A DNA stretch of 16,114 nt from an uncultured Bacillota bacterium (GCA_958352855.1 CATWQE010000060.1:1-16114), one strand, 5' to 3'; shown: positions 1 through 8,065, counted from the first letter of the stretch. A program made the numbers and translations. Notes: generated by a model not told the origin, from the sequence alone.

Positions 1-50
1 CCACCTGTTTTCGGAAAAGTGAGGAACAAAGAAAGGCTGAGGTTTAAACA

Positions 51-908
51 ATGAAAAAAAAGCATAATTGGACGTTAAAGAGCAAGCATGTATTTGCTGC
101 TATGATTTTAGTTTGTATTAGTTTGATGATTTTTGCAGCAGCCGTAAAATTTCCTGTGGATGCAGTAAGAACAGCGGCAGGCTATATCATAGTTCCGTTT
201 CAGAAAGGCATCAATGCAGTAGGCACTGCCCTGGACGGAGCAACAGCAGGTCTTCAGGATAAACAAAAATTAGTAAAAGAAAAGAAAAAACTTCAGAAAA
301 AGGTAGATGAGCTGACCGCGGAAAACAGCCGTCTGACACAGAGCATCAGTGAACTGGAACGCCTGCAGGAGCTTTATCAGTTGGATCAGGATTACAGCCA
401 GTATGATAAAGTTGCAGCCAATGTGATTTCCATGGATACCGGAAACTGGTTTGCAAACTTTACCATTAACAAGGGTACCAAAGACGGGGTACAGAAGGAT
501 TGCAATGTGATTGCCGGAAGCGGTCTGGTAGGAATTGTTACGGAGGCTGGAAGCAACTGGGCAACTGTTCGTTCCATTATTGATGATACCAGCAATGTCA
601 GCGCTATGACCATGAGCACATCCGACCGCTGCATTGTGGCAGGGGACTTACGCCTGATTGATGAAGGAAAACTGCAGTTTATTCATTTAAAGGACAAAGA
701 TGATAAGATACAGGAAGGCGAAAAAATCGTTACTTCAGATGTGAGCGAAAAATTCCTTCCGGGTATTCTCATTGGATATGTCAGTGAAATCAAAGAAGAC
801 CCTAATAATCTGACCAAAACAGGAACACTGACTCCGGCGGTGGATTTTGAGCATTTAAGTGAAGTTCTGGTTATTAAAGAACTGAAGCAGCAGAAAGGGG
901 ATTCTTAA
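51..908 (+). CDS. mreC: Rod shape-determining protein MreC
   Basis: MreC is a bitopic membrane protein of the elongasome. It links the cytoplasmic MreB filaments to PBP2 and RodA and helps activate lateral wall synthesis. The 285-residue protein has a short basic N-terminus and one membrane helix at about residues 13-35. A charged coiled coil follows at about 70-112, then the beta-domain pair typical of the family. That part includes the family-like stretch NKGTKDGVQ followed by GSGLVGIV, where MreCs usually read GxxxGVxxGxxV and GLVGxV. Length is normal. The ATG at 51 is preceded by TGAGG at 38-42. The stop abuts the mreD start with no gap, which suggests translational coupling. The operon promoter must lie upstream of the window. 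Identification is firm from domain layout and the mreCD-mrdA-minDE-rodA context. Confidence 0.95.
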   Translation: MKKKHNWTLKSKHVFAAMILVCISLMIFAAAVKFPVDAVRTAAGYIIVPFQKGINAVGTALDGATAGLQDKQKLVKEKKKLQKKVDELTAENSRLTQSISELERLQELYQLDQDYSQYDKVAANVISMDTGNWFANFTINKGTKDGVQKDCNVIAGSGLVGIVTEAGSNWATVRSIIDDTSNVSAMTMSTSDRCIVAGDLRLIDEGKLQFIHLKDKDDKIQEGEKIVTSDVSEKFLPGILIGYVSEIKEDPNNLTKTGTLTPAVDFEHLSEVLVIKELKQQKGDS

Positions 909-1416
909 ATGAAGGTAAAATACAGAGCTGCCATAGCTGCTATGATTCTGGCCTGCTTTATTTTACAAAGTACGGTGTTTCAGGCTTTTGCCATAGGCTC
1001 CATTGTTCCAAACCTGCTGCTGATTCTTACCGTTTCCTTTGGATTTATGAGAGGAAAAAAGACAGGCCTATGGATTGGTTTTTTATGGATATCTGCTGGG
1101 CTTTTATGGGCTGATTTACCTGTGTACCGGTTATGTGGCAGGATGCTGCTGCAAAATCTTTTACGGAGAGGAAATCAGAGTACCGTTGCTGATTGTGGCG
1201 GCTGGGGATTTGCTCTATGGCACTATGGTTTATGGAATTCAGTACCTTATGCGGGGCAGAATTGACTTTTTCTATTATCTTGGCAGAATCATGATTCCGG
1301 AAATGATTTATACGGTGCTGGTTACTGTGGTAGTGTATAAGCTGCTGTTTTTGCTAAATAAGAAACTGACAGAACTGGAAATGAAAGAGAGAGATTCCAC
1401 TTGGTTAAGAAAATAA
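909..1416 (+). pseudogene. mreD: Rod shape-determining protein MreD, broken by a frame change
   Basis: MreD is a small polytopic membrane partner of MreC. Here its reading frame is split. The N-terminal part starts at ATG 909 (AAGGGG at 895-900) and reads as MreD through GKKTGLWIGF, near position 1083. It then runs out of frame to a stop at 1265. The C-terminal part is open in the +1 frame from about 1075 to 1416 and carries the rest of MreD: GYLLGFYGLIYL, VAAGDLLYG, and a C-terminal helix ending in charged residues. Family members normally have about nine residues here containing G-x-x-L-D between the GF and the next G-x-x-LG. These are absent. A loss of about 26 bases would explain both the missing residues and the frame change. 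It could be a real mutation, strain variation or an assembly error. The downstream frame has only a TTG (1075) without a Shine-Dalgarno site as a possible restart. Confidence 0.8.
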
Positions 1417-4310
1417 AAAAACTTTTAAAAAAAATCAGATTAAAAAGAACAACCGTACTTGTCCTGGTGTTTGGGGTTATGTTTGTAATATTGATTCAGC
1501 GGCTTTTTTCTCTTCAGATTCTTCATGGAGAGGAATATGCAGATAATTTCAATCTGAGTATTACCAAAGAGCGTACCCTGAAAGGCACCAGGGGAAATAT
1601 TTTAGACCGGAATGGGAAACCTATGGCTTATAATCAGCTTTCCTATTCCATTATCCTGGAAGACAATGGAACTTATGATACTACCAGGGAAAAAAATCTT
1701 ACTTTGAATTACGTAGCTTACGAGCTTTTTCATATTTTGAAAAGAAATAATGAAACAACGGATATTACTTTTCACATTGTTTTGCAGGAAGACGGAACCT
1801 ATGCTTACGATGCAGAAGGATTTACCAGAAACCGCTTTATAGCAGATATTTACGGTGAGGCATATATTGATAAGTTAAAGGAAGAACAGCTAAACGCTTC
1901 CGCAGAAGAGCTTATGGAATACATGTGCAGTGAAGAGCGGTTTGCGCTGGTGAATAAGGAAAAGCCCTATACAAAGGAAGAGCTGAAAAGTCATGGACTT
2001 CCAGAAACCTTTACGCCGGAGGAAACCCTGGAAATTGCAAAAATCCGTTATATTTTATCAACCAACAGCTTTAAAAAATATGTTCCGGTAACAGTGGCAA
2101 CCAATGTCAGTGAAGAGACTGTGGCAGAAGTCATGGAGCGTAAAGATGAGCTGCAGGGCGTGGATATTACGGAAGATTCTATCCGCGTGTATAATGAGGC
2201 AGAAAGCATGGCGCCCATTATAGGCTACACCGGAAAAGCAGATGCCCAGGAACTGGAAGATTTGAAAGAACAGGGATACGAAGATTATTCTTTGGATGCA
2301 GTGATTGGAAAATCCGGGGTAGAGAAAACCATGGAGACCCAGCTTCAGGGCAAAAACGGTTCAGAGACCGTTTATGTAGATACCATGGGAAAGGTTCTGG
2401 ATATTAATGAGGATTCCAGAAAAGAACCATCCTCAGGAAATGATGTGTATCTTACCATTGATTCTGATTTGCAGCGGGTTGCCTATCATGTTTTGGAGCA
2501 GAAAATTGCCGGAATTCTGGCAGCTACCATTATCAATGCAAAGGAATTTAAGCTGGAAGGACTGGAAAACGGAACCGCAGACACTGCAAATGTGAGAACA
2601 CCGATTTATGATGTGTATAATGCCCTGATTGAAAATAATGTGCTGGATATTGAGCATTTTAAGGCAGAAGATGCCACAGAGTTAGAGAAAAAAGTGTATA
2701 GCCTGTTTCAGGAAAAGCAAAAAGAGGTTTTTGCGCAGATAAAAGAAGAACTGACCAAAGAAAATCCGGCAGTATACAAAGATTTGCCAAAAGAGATGCA
2801 GGAATACCAGAGTTACCTGGTCAACGATTTCCTGATTTCCAAAACCGGTATTCTTTCCTCAGATAAAATTGATTCTACGGATCCTGTTTATGTGGCATGG
2901 AGCAAGGAGGAAAGCATTAGCCTGAAGGATTTCCTTACCTATGCGGCAGGAAAGAACTGGATTGATATTTCGAAATTTTCTGCAAAAGGAGATTATCTGG
3001 ATACTGCGGAAGTTTACGGCGCTCTCTCCGATTATCTTACAGAGGCTTTAAAAGACGATAATGGCTTTTCCAAGCTGCTGTATAAATATATGCTTCATTC
3101 GGATGTTATATCAGGAACACAGCTTTGCCTTTTGTTATATGATCAGGGGGTTCTGGAGCCAGACGCAGCCACCTATGAGGCCTTGGAATCAGGAACAAAA
3201 CGCGCTTATGACTTTATGATTCAGAAAATTACGTCTTTGGAGATTACGCCGGCGCAGCTTGCCCTGGATCCTTGTTCCGGTTCTGTGGTGATTACAGATG
3301 TGAACACAGGGGAGACGCTTGCCTGCGTTACTTATCCGGGTTATGATAATAACCGATTGGCCAATAATATGGATACCGAGTATTTTGCAAAGTTAAATCA
3401 GGATCTGTCCAGACCATTCTATAATAAAGCTACCCAGCAGCTTACTGCGCCTGGTTCTACTTTTAAAGTAGTGACTGCAGTGGCAGGTATGGAGGAAGGG
3501 ATTGTGACAGACGGATATTCCGTTCTCTGTACCGGAAAGTTTGACAAAATAGCAGATGGACCAAACTGCTGGTTACGTTCCGGTCATGGACGCATGAATG
3601 TGGTATCCGGTATTACAAATTCCTGTAACGTCTTTATGGGTCAGGTGGCCTATGATTTGGGTACAAATGATGAAGGGAAGTTTTCCAATAATCTTGGACT
3701 TCAGAAGCTGGAAAAGTATGCAACTATGTTTGGATTGACAGAAAAATCAGGACTGGAGCTGTCAGAGGAAGCGCCGGAGTTTTCAGATGAAGACGCTATT
3801 CGAAGTGCCTTTGGTCAGGGTACGCATAATATGACAACTTCACAGCTTGCCAGATATGTCACTGCTATTGCGAGCCGGGGAACTAATTATCAGCTGTCCC
3901 TTTTTGATAAAGTAACAGATTCCGATGGAGAAATCATAGAAGATTATACTCCAACAGTAAATGGAGATATGGATGTTTCTGACCACACCTGGGACCTGGT
4001 ACACCAGGGTATGTTAGGTGTTGCAAAGAACAATGTGTATCTTAGCCATTTAGGTGTTTCTGTTGCAGGTAAGACCGGTACAGCTCAGGAAGATATGAGC
4101 CGGCCCTCCCATGCCCTTTTCGTAGGATTTGCGCCCTATGACAATCCGGAAATCGGTGTGGCAGTCCGCATTGGAAATGGCTATGCCTCTGCCAATGCAG
4201 TAGAAGTAGCAAAAGATATCCTCCGCTATAAGTACAATCTTGCAGATGAATCAGAAATTGTTACTGGCACAGCTACAATGACCAGCCTGTCCAGTACCCG
4301 CACTGATTAA
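1401..4310 (+). CDS. mrdA: Penicillin-binding protein 2 (elongation-specific transpeptidase) with a large insertion
   Basis: This class B PBP cross-links peptidoglycan during elongation and pairs with RodA, encoded nearby. The 969-residue protein has one membrane helix at about 17-40. The N-terminal pedestal begins with KGTRGNILDRNGKPMAYN near 57-75. The transpeptidase domain carries all catalytic motifs: STFK with nucleophile S686 and K689, S741-C-N743, and K891-T-G. Class B PBP2 proteins are commonly about 600-750 residues. The excess here is mainly one helical, charged segment at about 365-620, between IDSDLQRVAYHVLEQ and DPCSGSVVITDV. The start is TTG 1401, because the next in-frame ATG would cut into the membrane helix. 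It overlaps the mreD remnant by 16 bases and has only a purine-rich AAAGAGAG upstream. The enzyme looks catalytically intact. Confidence 0.93.
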   Translation: MVKKIKKLLKKIRLKRTTVLVLVFGVMFVILIQRLFSLQILHGEEYADNFNLSITKERTLKGTRGNILDRNGKPMAYNQLSYSIILEDNGTYDTTREKNLTLNYVAYELFHILKRNNETTDITFHIVLQEDGTYAYDAEGFTRNRFIADIYGEAYIDKLKEEQLNASAEELMEYMCSEERFALVNKEKPYTKEELKSHGLPETFTPEETLEIAKIRYILSTNSFKKYVPVTVATNVSEETVAEVMERKDELQGVDITEDSIRVYNEAESMAPIIGYTGKADAQELEDLKEQGYEDYSLDAVIGKSGVEKTMETQLQGKNGSETVYVDTMGKVLDINEDSRKEPSSGNDVYLTIDSDLQRVAYHVLEQKIAGILAATIINAKEFKLEGLENGTADTANVRTPIYDVYNALIENNVLDIEHFKAEDATELEKKVYSLFQEKQKEVFAQIKEELTKENPAVYKDLPKEMQEYQSYLVNDFLISKTGILSSDKIDSTDPVYVAWSKEESISLKDFLTYAAGKNWIDISKFSAKGDYLDTAEVYGALSDYLTEALKDDNGFSKLLYKYMLHSDVISGTQLCLLLYDQGVLEPDAATYEALESGTKRAYDFMIQKITSLEITPAQLALDPCSGSVVITDVNTGETLACVTYPGYDNNRLANNMDTEYFAKLNQDLSRPFYNKATQQLTAPGSTFKVVTAVAGMEEGIVTDGYSVLCTGKFDKIADGPNCWLRSGHGRMNVVSGITNSCNVFMGQVAYDLGTNDEGKFSNNLGLQKLEKYATMFGLTEKSGLELSEEAPEFSDEDAIRSAFGQGTHNMTTSQLARYVTAIASRGTNYQLSLFDKVTDSDGEIIEDYTPTVNGDMDVSDHTWDLVHQGMLGVAKNNVYLSHLGVSVAGKTGTAQEDMSRPSHALFVGFAPYDNPEIGVAVRIGNGYASANAVEVAKDILRYKYNLADESEIVTGTATMTSLSSTRTD

Positions 4311-4351
4311 AAGTACACAGGAGTAGGAAAAAAGAGATTGGAGGATCAGGT

Positions 4352-5140
4352 ATGAGTGAAATTATTGTGGTAACATCAGGAAAGGGCGGTGTAGGGAAAA
4401 CCACCGTAACAGCCAATATTGGTCTTGGTCTGGCAAAGCTGAACAAGAAAGTGGTTGTGGTGGATACGGATATCGGGCTTCGGAACCTGGATGTGGTTCT
4501 GGGGCTTGAAAACCGGATTGTTTACAACCTTATTGATGTGATTGAGGGAAGCTGCAGAATGAAGCAGGCTCTTATCCGGGATAAGCAATGCGATAACCTG
4601 TATTTGCTTCCCTCTGCCCAGACAAAGGATAAAACAGCCATTACACCGGAGCAGATGGTGAAGCTTACCCAGGATCTGGCAGAAGAGTTTGACTATATTA
4701 TCCTGGATTGTCCGGCTGGAATTGAGCAGGGCTTTAAAAACGCCATTGCAGGAGCGCACAGAGCCATTGTAGTGACTACGCCGGAGGTTTCCGCTATTCG
4801 TGATGCAGACCGTATTATCGGTCTTTTGCAGGCAAACGAAATGCCAAGAATTGAATTGATAATCAACCGGCTTCGCACAGACATGGTGAAGCGGGGAGAA
4901 ATGATGTCGGTGGAGGACGTCACAGAAATTCTGGCGGTAGATCTTCTTGGCGCTGTACCGGATGATGAAGCAGTGGTGATTGCCACAAACCAGGGAGAAC
5001 CTTTATGCGGAAAAGATTCCCTGTCCGGAAAGGCGCTGGAAAATATTTGCCGCAGAATTGCAGGTGAGGAAGTCCCTCTTTTAGACTTCCACACGAAGAA
5101 AGGCGTATGGAAACGATTTACGGGTATGTTCCGAAAATAG
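4352..5140 (+). CDS. minD: Septum site-determining protein MinD, membrane ATPase
   Basis: MinD is a ParA/MinD-class ATPase that dimerises on the membrane with ATP and positions the division inhibitor. The deviant Walker A motif GKGGVGKTT lies at residues 10-18, with signature lysine K11 and P-loop lysine K16. Further family signatures are VDTDIGLRNLDVVLGLENR, the Walker B region ILDCPAGIEQGF, and SAIRDADRIIGLL. The C-terminus GVWKRFTGMFRK is the amphipathic membrane-targeting helix. Length (262) is typical. The ATG has a strong GGAGG at 4340-4344. minE follows at once, but minC, which often precedes minD in Firmicutes, is not between mrdA and minD. Confidence 0.97.
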   Translation: MSEIIVVTSGKGGVGKTTVTANIGLGLAKLNKKVVVVDTDIGLRNLDVVLGLENRIVYNLIDVIEGSCRMKQALIRDKQCDNLYLLPSAQTKDKTAITPEQMVKLTQDLAEEFDYIILDCPAGIEQGFKNAIAGAHRAIVVTTPEVSAIRDADRIIGLLQANEMPRIELIINRLRTDMVKRGEMMSVEDVTEILAVDLLGAVPDDEAVVIATNQGEPLCGKDSLSGKALENICRRIAGEEVPLLDFHTKKGVWKRFTGMFRK

Positions 5141-5160
5141 AGAAGGAGGTCACAGGCTTT

Positions 5161-5421
5161 ATGAGATTTTCTGGCAGACGATCCGGAAATATTGCAAAAG
5201 ACCGTCTGAAGCTGCTTCTTACTTCTGAGCGGCTGGACTGTACTCCACAAATGATGACCATGCTGCAAAATGATGTGATACGGGCAGTAAGCAAGTATTT
5301 TGCTGTGCGGGAGCGTAGCGTGGAACTGCGTTACCGGAAGGATACGGCTACCTTTACCGCCAAGATTCCATTGCAGACAGGTATCGAAAAATCGGCTCCT
5401 GGAATAAGCCTTTTAAGATAA
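5161..5421 (+). CDS. minE: Cell division topological specificity factor MinE
   Basis: MinE stimulates the MinD ATPase and drives its release from the membrane, which restricts division inhibition to the poles. The 86-residue product has the anti-MinCD region NIAKDRLKLLLTSER at about 10-24 and the topological domain with NDVIRAVSKYFAV, then a beta strand ending TAKIPL. These match MinE in order and length. I chose ATG 5161, because AAGGAGGT at 5143-5150 lies ten bases upstream. The longer start at 5107 would overlap minD by 34 bases and add residues not seen in MinE. The last residues (after about 70) are poorly conserved in this family. Confidence 0.93.
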   Translation: MRFSGRRSGNIAKDRLKLLLTSERLDCTPQMMTMLQNDVIRAVSKYFAVRERSVELRYRKDTATFTAKIPLQTGIEKSAPGISLLR

Positions 5422-5462
5422 CAACAGAAATCGTTTATAACCATAAGAAAAAAGGTGTTTTC

Positions 5463-6593
5463 ATGATTAGACAGTATAGATTACGGGATTATAATTTTAG
5501 ATTGGTCATTGCATTAATTGCGCTGACCTCTATAGGGGTGCTGCTGGTAGGAAGCGCGGAACCGGCTCTTCAAAGCAGGCAGCTTGCAGGTATGATTCTG
5601 GGACTTGCAGTAATGCTGGTGGTATCTCTTATGGATTTTAGCTGGATTTTGAATTTTAACTGGATTATGTATGCAGGAAATCTGGTGCTGCTTTTGCTGG
5701 TTATTCTCTTTGGTACAGATGCAAATGGCGCAACCAGATGGCTGAATATTGCTGGTATTCAGTTTCAGCCTACAGAACTTGCAAAAATCATTATTATCCT
5801 GTTTTTTGCTAAATTTTTTATGGACCATGAGGAGGATTTGAATACCCTCCATACACTGGTGAAATCTGTCATTTTGATTGCCCTTCCCCTGGTTCTGATT
5901 TTGAGCCAGCCGGACTTGAAAAATACCATTACAATTGCTATACTTTTTTGTATCTTGATTTATGTTGCAGGATTAAGCTACAAGATTATTGGAGGCGCAT
6001 TGCTCATTGCAGTGCCTCTGGCAGTTATTTTTCTCTTTATTGTAGTCCAGCCGGATCAGAAGCTCATCAAGTCCTATCAGAGAGACCGTATTATGGCATT
6101 TTTAAATTCCGAAGATGATGAATATTCGGATGATGTTCTTCAACAGGAAAACTCTGTTATGGCGATTGGTTCCGGCCAGCTTACAGGGAAAGGACTGAAT
6201 AACAATGAAGTAGCTTCTGCAAACAAAGGAAACTTTGTTTCTGAGAACCAGACAGACTTTATTTTCTCTGTAGCAGGAGAAGAGCTGGGATTTATCGGGT
6301 GTACAGCAATTATTTTACTTTTACTTTTCATTACCTTTGAATGTATCCGAACCGGCATACGGGCCAAAGACCTGTCGGGAAGGCTGATTTGCTGCGGAGT
6401 GGCGGCAGTCATTGGTGTGCAGAGCTTTATTAACATTGCTGTTGTAACGAAAATCCTGCCCAATACAGGAACACCTCTGCCCTTTGTCAGCTATGGTCTG
6501 ACCTCCATGGTCAGCCTGTACATTGGAATGGGTCTGGTGCTGAATGTGGGATTACAAAAATATAGAACATACAGGGAGGTAGAACCATCATGA
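5463..6593 (+). CDS. rodA: Peptidoglycan glycosyltransferase RodA (SEDS family)
   Basis: RodA polymerises lipid II into glycan strands for cell elongation, working with PBP2. The 376-residue protein is almost entirely membrane helices, about ten. It has the SEDS signatures NGATRWLNIAG followed by FQPTELAKI, then LSQPDLKNTI. The extracellular segment SENQTDFIFSVAGEELGF holds D265, the likely catalytic aspartate. PFVSYGLTSM starts at P340, where many members have PFxSYGGSS. Position beside mrdA and minDE favours RodA over FtsW or SpoVE. The start is ATG 5463 with AAGGTG at 5452-5457. The stop overlaps the mgsA start (ATGA), so the two are probably translationally coupled. Confidence 0.94.
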   Translation: MIRQYRLRDYNFRLVIALIALTSIGVLLVGSAEPALQSRQLAGMILGLAVMLVVSLMDFSWILNFNWIMYAGNLVLLLLVILFGTDANGATRWLNIAGIQFQPTELAKIIIILFFAKFFMDHEEDLNTLHTLVKSVILIALPLVLILSQPDLKNTITIAILFCILIYVAGLSYKIIGGALLIAVPLAVIFLFIVVQPDQKLIKSYQRDRIMAFLNSEDDEYSDDVLQQENSVMAIGSGQLTGKGLNNNEVASANKGNFVSENQTDFIFSVAGEELGFIGCTAIILLLLFITFECIRTGIRAKDLSGRLICCGVAAVIGVQSFINIAVVTKILPNTGTPLPFVSYGLTSMVSLYIGMGLVLNVGLQKYRTYREVEPS

Positions 6594-6985
6594 ATATTGG
6601 TTTAATCGCACACAACTCAAAGAAAAAATTAATGCAGAATTTCTGCATTGCCTATCGCAACATTTTGTCTCAGAATACCTTATATGCCACAGGAACAACG
6701 GGAAGACTTATTGAGGAGGCGTCCAATCTTACGGTGCATAAGTTTCTGGCAGGACATCTGGGAGGAGAACAGCAGCTTGGAGCCATGATTGAACAAAATG
6801 AAATGGATCTGGTGATTTATTTAAGAGAGCCTCTGGCTCCGCAGAAACATGATCCGGATGTCAAACGTATTTTTATGCTGTGCGATACCCATAATATTCC
6901 TATGGCCACCAATCTGGCAACTGCCGAGATGATGATTCGTTCTTTGGGAAGAGGAGAGCTGGATTGGCGTGAAATGTACAAGTAA
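6590..6985 (+). CDS. mgsA: Methylglyoxal synthase, with active-site variants
   Basis: The enzyme converts dihydroxyacetone phosphate to methylglyoxal and phosphate, a bypass of lower glycolysis when phosphate is short. The 131-residue protein shows the family phosphate-binding stretch LYATGTTGRLIEE (31-43), then GHLGGEQQLGA, KHDPDVKRIF and IPMATNLATAE, in the usual order and length. Compared with Escherichia coli MgsA from memory, D101 is kept (D90) and H98 is kept (H87). D20 is replaced by N9, the proposed catalytic base D71 by E60, and D91 by E80. Activity is therefore uncertain, although the Glu changes are conservative. GGGAGGT at 6574-6580 precedes the ATG. The gene overlaps the end of rodA and the start of the next gene. 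mgsA beside rodA recurs in Clostridia. Confidence 0.9.
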   Translation: MNIGLIAHNSKKKLMQNFCIAYRNILSQNTLYATGTTGRLIEEASNLTVHKFLAGHLGGEQQLGAMIEQNEMDLVIYLREPLAPQKHDPDVKRIFMLCDTHNIPMATNLATAEMMIRSLGRGELDWREMYK

Positions 6986-8009
6986 AAAGTTAAGCACAAA
7001 GCAGAAGGAGCTTCGTATCAGGAAAATTCGAAAGACCGTTTTCTTAGTCTTGTTTTTTCTGATTGCTCTTCTCTTGGGAATTCTGGCATTGCTTTTGTTT
7101 TCCCGTATGGGAACTCTGAAAGAACCCATGGTCTATAACCGGAGTCTCAGGATGTCAGGAACAGCAGCAAAGGAAAGCGCCCTTTTGGAAGAGGGCATTG
7201 CCGGAAAGCTTTGCGTGGGAGAGAGCAATACCCCTATGGATGGGATTGAAAGCCGCGAGGGCGAGGCTGCCGGTCTCTTTGACCTTCAGGACAAAGAAAT
7301 TTTATTTTCCCAGAACCTTCACGAAAAAATTTCTCCTGGAAATATGAACCAGCTTATGGCAGCGCTGACCGCATATGAAGCATTAAACCCGGAAGATTCT
7401 GTCACCATAGAGCCGGAGGATGTGGTAGGAAGAAGCCAGGGAACTTCCAGTGGCCTGGCTGCCGGGAATGTGGTAACAGTTCAACAGCTTTTAAATGCTG
7501 TTCTGGTCTATTCTGCAGATGATGCCTGTTATGCTCTGGCAAGAGCTGCGGCAGGAGACAGGGAAGCGTTTGTGGAGCAGATGAACCAGAAAGCCCGGGA
7601 GCTTGGTATGACCAATACGGCTTTTGCCAATGTAACAGGGGCAGAGGATGAGAATCAATATACAACAGTGTATGATCTGTATCTGCTGTTTCATCAATTA
7701 TTGGAATATCCGGATTTGATTCATGCTATGGGGCTTACCAGCTATACCATGAACAGTACGAAGGCAAACGGAGACTTAAAACAGCAGCTTCTGGATACGG
7801 ACAATCCGTATCTGACGGGCAGTCTGTCTGTGCCAAAAGGAGTTACGGTTCTGGGAGGCAAATTTATGTCCGCAAAAGAGCAGTATGCAACTGCGCTTCT
7901 GGTCCAGAACAATTACGGAGACGCATTTGTCCTGATTGTTTTTCGCGCAGACAGCGAGGGAACCATGAACACCAGAATCTGGGAAATGCTGGAAAAAGTA
8001 AATTCTTAA
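6969..8009 (+). CDS. Peptidase S11-like membrane protein lacking catalytic motifs (DD-carboxypeptidase pseudoenzyme)
   Basis: The fold family is that of D-Ala-D-Ala carboxypeptidases (DacA/DacF type). The 346-residue protein has a basic cytoplasmic N-terminus, one membrane helix at about 25-46 and an extracellular domain. Family landmarks are present: LFDLQDKEILFSQNL, QQLLNAVLVYSADDA and ARELGMTNTAFANVTG. The catalytic motifs are not. The SxxK position reads N125-M-N-Q128, SxN reads S182-A-D184, and KTG reads K298-F-M300. There is no internal stop or frameshift, so this is a maintained gene with a lost active site rather than a decaying one. It may bind wall peptide or act as a scaffold (inference). 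The start is GTG 6969, 17 bases inside mgsA, with GAGGAG just upstream. It ends the elongation/Min run, and I see no terminator hairpin after it. Confidence 0.82.
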   Translation: MKCTSKKLSTKQKELRIRKIRKTVFLVLFFLIALLLGILALLLFSRMGTLKEPMVYNRSLRMSGTAAKESALLEEGIAGKLCVGESNTPMDGIESREGEAAGLFDLQDKEILFSQNLHEKISPGNMNQLMAALTAYEALNPEDSVTIEPEDVVGRSQGTSSGLAAGNVVTVQQLLNAVLVYSADDACYALARAAAGDREAFVEQMNQKARELGMTNTAFANVTGAEDENQYTTVYDLYLLFHQLLEYPDLIHAMGLTSYTMNSTKANGDLKQQLLDTDNPYLTGSLSVPKGVTVLGGKFMSAKEQYATALLVQNNYGDAFVLIVFRADSEGTMNTRIWEMLEKVNS

Positions 8010-8036
8010 AAATTACTATAAAATTTCAAATTCCTG

Positions 8037-8065
8037 TTGTATTTTTGAACGTTATGCACTATAAT
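8037..8065 (+). promoter_or_regulatory. Probable sigma-A promoter for the small P-loop gene
   Basis: A -35 box TTGTAT (8037-8042) and a perfect -10 box TATAAT (8060-8065) are separated by 17 bases. Transcription would start near 8072 and leave a leader of about 59 bases before ATG 8131. This gives the P-loop gene its own promoter, although read-through from the upstream operon is also possible since no hairpin intervenes. Confidence 0.65.

Noticed and set aside
1..54. 3' end of a gene upstream of mreC (possibly mreB).
   Set aside because: Stops occur at 20-22, 45-47 and 52-54 in the three frames, and none of the short tails is recognisable, so the frame cannot be chosen.
1078..1085. Programmed frameshift in mreD at the T6-A slippery stretch.
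   Set aside because: The stretch would favour a -1 shift, but +1 (or -2) is needed to reach the MreD frame. About nine conserved residues are also missing, which recoding would not explain.
1075..1416. An independent 113-residue membrane protein starting at TTG 1075.
   Set aside because: Its sequence is the C-terminal part of MreD and the TTG has no ribosome site. It is better read as the second half of a broken mreD.
5107..5160. Longer minE start at ATG 5107.
   Set aside because: It overlaps minD by 34 bases and adds non-MinE residues. ATG 5161 has a near-perfect ribosome site.
4693..5268. A 191-codon minus-strand open frame opposite minD and minE.
   Set aside because: The + strand carries unmistakable MinD and MinE motifs. 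The minus frame is Arg/Ser-rich with no recognisable domain.
8010..8036. Terminator after the S11-like gene.
   Set aside because: The stretch is AT-rich but forms no convincing GC stem followed by a T-run.
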